Below are positions 61,245 to 64,000 of a stretch of 64,000 nt of DNA, one piece after another. Numbering within the stretch: position 1 is the stretch's first letter; the number at the start of each line of letters is the position of its first letter. A program made the translations under genes and the position numbers. Origin of the DNA: Gordionus sp. m RMFG-2023 (Eukaryota > Nematomorpha > Gordioida > Chordodea > Parachordodidae); the NCBI RefSeq assembly GCF_954871325.1, contig NC_088776.1:17546052-17610051 (forward strand), read 5' to 3'. Below the pieces are notes generated by a model. It was given only the letters and a program-made list of their open reading frames with translations, searched no databases and was not told the origin of the DNA.

Positions 61245-61352
61245 GCCGAGCAAAAGCGGGCCGAAGGCCACCCCCAAAATGGGGTCTGTGGGGGGAAGTC
61301 CCTAGTAATTTTTTAATTCCTCCCCCCCTAGGAAAATCCTGGCTACGCCTAT
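61245..61352. repeat. GC-rich MITE fragment, GGCTACGCC end
   Basis: GGGCCGAAGGCC, CCCCAAAATGGGGTC and CCCCCCTAGGAAAATCC..GGCTACGCC match the internal and terminal words of the CAGTGGCGTAGCTA family. One end only. Confidence 0.55.
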
Positions 61353-61389
61353 GGAAGAGTTGTTTATTAAATATAATACCACAATCCCC

Positions 61390-61780
61390 TCATCTGCCCC
61401 TGTAGAGCCTGTTTTTAATATAGTTAATGTCGTATTAACTGCCAAGCGTTTCTGTCTATCAGATGAAAATTTTGAAAAACAATTGTCATTGAGAATTAAT
61501 AATAAAAAAATTTTATAATAAAAGTATCTTTTATTTGCTATATTATATTGCATTTATAATTATATTATAATAAAACTATATTATTTTTTAAACATTGCTA
61601 ATATAATGTGTTAAAAAAATATAAGACATATTAAATTATATTTTAAAAAAAAATTTATCTAAAATTTTAAACGAACGTGAATGCGTTCCTCTTTTTTGAA
61701 AATGAACGCGAACGCATTCGATTTTTGTCAATGAACGTTGAACTCGAATGCGTTCGATTTTTTTAGAAATGTTTATAGCA
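61390..61780 (-). mobile_element. hAT remnant, second family
   Basis: On the minus strand FSSDRQKRLAVNTTLTI (about 61425-61475) resembles the hAT C-terminal dimerisation region, followed by AT-rich sequence and then GCGTTCGCG/CGAACGCATTCG repeats towards the end at about 61780. It aligns along its length with the inverse of 29160-29490. Not coding-competent. Confidence 0.6.
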
Positions 61781-61788
61781 CTCGTGAC

Positions 61789-63849
61789 CAGGGTTGCCAG
61801 GTCAAAATTTTCAAATTGCGGGAGAAATATAAAAATTGCGGTAGAAATATAAGAATTGCTAAAAAAAAAAATTGCGGGTCGGTAACTATTTTTCAAAATA
61901 AAATAACATCTTGATTTATAATATATTAATTTATAAAAAAAACCAATGATCTTTTTTAAATATAAAAGAATGTAAACAAGATAAAATTTTATAAAATGAA
62001 AACGATTTTGATTTTACAATTGAAAATATATTTTATGCGAATGTCCCGCAAAACATCCGCAATTGGAAATCTACCGTGTGTGTGTGTGTCTGTATAACAT
62101 TATAGGGATAGGCGCTTAATTATCACGTATCACTTTAAATACATAATAAGGTACTCCAAAAATAAGAAATAATACAGATGAAACTACAGTTGCGGCAATT
62201 GTAATCACTTATCTTGTAGTACATTCACAGAGATACTTATCATCACAATGTTGGTAGAATCTTTTTCCAATAATATTCAACGACTCTAATATAAATGAAA
62301 ACTATACTTTTAGAACAAAAATGAGCAAGGCTATCATCAATGTTTTAGGACCTAATTCCAAGTGGTCAATTCTTGACGATTTGAAAAATGGGCATACATA
62401 TGCAATTCTAACAGATATCTAATAAGGGAAATATTAAAAAATTTCCCTTGTTCCTGCGCTATTTCATCAAAATTAATGTCGTTTCAAAAACACTATTAAA
62501 TTTTTTCACCTCAAGTGAAAAATCCAAAGACATAGCTAACCATATAATGGTAAATATAGCAGATTCGAAATTAACAATAAATTGCATGTCAGCTTTCTGA
62601 TCTGATAATGCCTCAGTGAATCTGGTAAAAACAGAGTGTATTTAAAGAATTGAGTCAGCACAATGTTGGTTGCGATATGTTCCTAATACCCGCCATCGGA
62701 ATTTTAAGTTTTTATAAACCTTTAAAAAAATATTTCTTAAATAAAGATTATAAAAGCTGTCCTAATATTTTGAAAGTTTTTTTCAATAATGAATGGCAGA
62801 GGTATATGTAGGAGAGATTTCACATATAGGAAATCTACTACATGCTGTTAATGTGTAGTTGCAATCAGAAGAATCTTAACAAAGATTCACAAAATTATGC
62901 TGCAGATGTGTTCATCTTTACAGTTAAAAATTGACAATAAATTTTATGGCGCCATTGCTAAAACTTTATTATATTTTATGTGAGATTTAAATAATAGAAC
63001 TAAATGTTTACTGTCGTTATTGAGATATTTAAAATTCCTGGCATGACATATTATATATTTGTTTAATCATTAGCTCGACCTCTAATGTTGTTAAATCTCT
63101 CCTTTTTCCAAGCAATCCTCATCAGGCTAAAAATGCGCTCGGATGAGGCATTAGAATGGGGTAAGGAGAAGACATATTCGTATATTTTTTCCAAGCATTG
63201 GGGATTTATCGTTATTACGAAAATATTCTACCCATTTTTCCTCTGCTTTTAGACCATCTAACTTAAAGTATTTTGGCGAATCATAAAAAATAGAGAGAAT
63301 TACAATCTCCTCAAACAAGAAATCGATGTCTTTCGGTATTTTTAATATTTTTATTAATTATAAAAACTATCAATTGATGGTTTCTGTTCTAAGGTCATAA
63401 TATTTATACATTTGTAAATAGAGTTATTAAAATCAAATTTTGATGGTAAATATTCTAAAATTGTCTTAATAAAAAAATCTGCTTCATTTAAAAATGTATT
63501 AATTAGAGTATTATTTGTACATTTTAATATAATATTTTTAACAATAGCGTCATAAAATTTATTATCAATTATTAACTGTAGAGATGAACAGAGCTGTAAC
63601 ATGATTTTGTGAATCTTTTTTATAAAGAATATTCTGATTGCAACTGAATATTAACTGCACGAAGTAGATTTCCTACATGTGAAACGAATCCCAAATATGC
63701 TTCTGCCATTTCATACTCGAAAAAATATTTCAAAATTTTAGGACAGCTTTTAAGATCTTTATTTTAGAAAAGTATTTTTTTAAGGGTTTGTTAAATTTTA
63801 AAATTCTATCGATGGCAGGTAATAATGACAATCACCTGATAGGTATATA
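61789..63849 (-). mobile_element. hAT transposon copy C, truncated by copy D
   Basis: Starts CAGGGTTGCCAGGTC (same end as the right end of copy B, inverted), with GCGGGAGAAATATAAAAATTGCGG subterminal words. Plus strand 62160-62970 carries the partial inverted transposase copy (LTDxSNKGN-type words; FNDSNI near 62280). From about 63000 upward the minus strand carries the other copy, open at 63354-63602 (KIDNKFYD-like and IYKCINIMTLEQKPS blocks) and with the dimerisation end near 63090-63160. The facing junction at about 62965-62990 has the same sequence as that of copy A at 4735. The remainder of the element continues beyond copy D and the window. Confidence 0.85.
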
Positions 63850-64000
63850 CAGGGTTTCCATGTCTACCCTCATCAGCGGGAGACTCCCGCAATTTTTTAG
63901 TTTACACGCAGACATCTCTCTCCCGCAAAACTACCGCAATTGGAAATCTCCCGCAAAAATCAATTTTTTAATTTCTCCCGCAATGTTTTTAAAAAGTATT
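63850..64000 (+). mobile_element. hAT transposon copy D, left end only
   Basis: CAGGGTTTCCATGTCTAC, then CTCATCAGCGGGAGACTCCCGC and repeated CTCCCGCAA words match the left end of copy B at 44204 and the upper end of copy A at 6628. It is inserted into the transposase of copy C after GGTATATA, so it is younger than C. The window ends inside it. Confidence 0.85.

Noticed and set aside
62077-62092. GT microsatellite
   Set aside because: A short simple repeat inside hAT copy C; of no separate interest.

Overview
The window is nuclear DNA of an AT-rich invertebrate animal. Genes are split by short introns (about 43-60 bp) and by long introns packed with transposons. The set of host genes (an OTUD5-type deubiquitinase, an aquaporin, a six-EF-hand calbindin/secretagogin protein, a BTB protein) is metazoan. 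I cannot name the phylum from sequence alone. No tRNA or rRNA gene, CRISPR array or bacterial-type operon was found.

Layout. 0-9 kb: no host gene; it holds a long foldback repeat (2.0-2.6 kb), a minisatellite (3.25-3.9 kb), a hAT DNA transposon (3.9-6.6 kb) and the 3' half of a LINE (7.1-8.25 kb). 9.07-17.8 kb (+): a complete seven-exon OTUD5 gene with a 4.5 kb intron and a 1.9 kb intron, both loaded with repeats. 18.5-19.6 kb (-): a small BTB/POZ gene, tail-to-tail with OTUD5. 21.2-23.6 kb: an unidentified broken gene split by a hAT insertion with an 8-bp target duplication. 26.2-27.2 kb (+): a complete six-exon aquaporin with an NPI instead of the first NPA motif. 28.5-29.2 kb (-): a candidate small secreted protein. 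29.2-31.6 kb: the 5' half of the same LINE family lying inside an older hAT remnant. 34.4-35.2 kb: a gypsy-type fossil. 36.3-37.15 kb: a degenerate partial duplicate of the aquaporin 3' end. 40.2-53.6 kb (-): a calbindin/secretagogin-like gene of at least 12 exons; its largest intron carries a whole 3.34 kb hAT element and a small hAT-type MITE. 54-64 kb: repeats only, including another gypsy-type fossil and two more copies of the 3.34 kb hAT family, one inserted into the other at the window edge.

The most unusual finding is that hAT family. Each copy carries, besides a transposase gene, an inverted partial copy of the same gene near the other end, so a full transcript could fold into a long hairpin. 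Two copies share the same deletion junction, so the inverted form appears to have been amplified as a unit. The host genes are unrelated in function and show no sign of working as a cluster. All exon structures were derived by hand from splice signals, reading phase and family resemblance.
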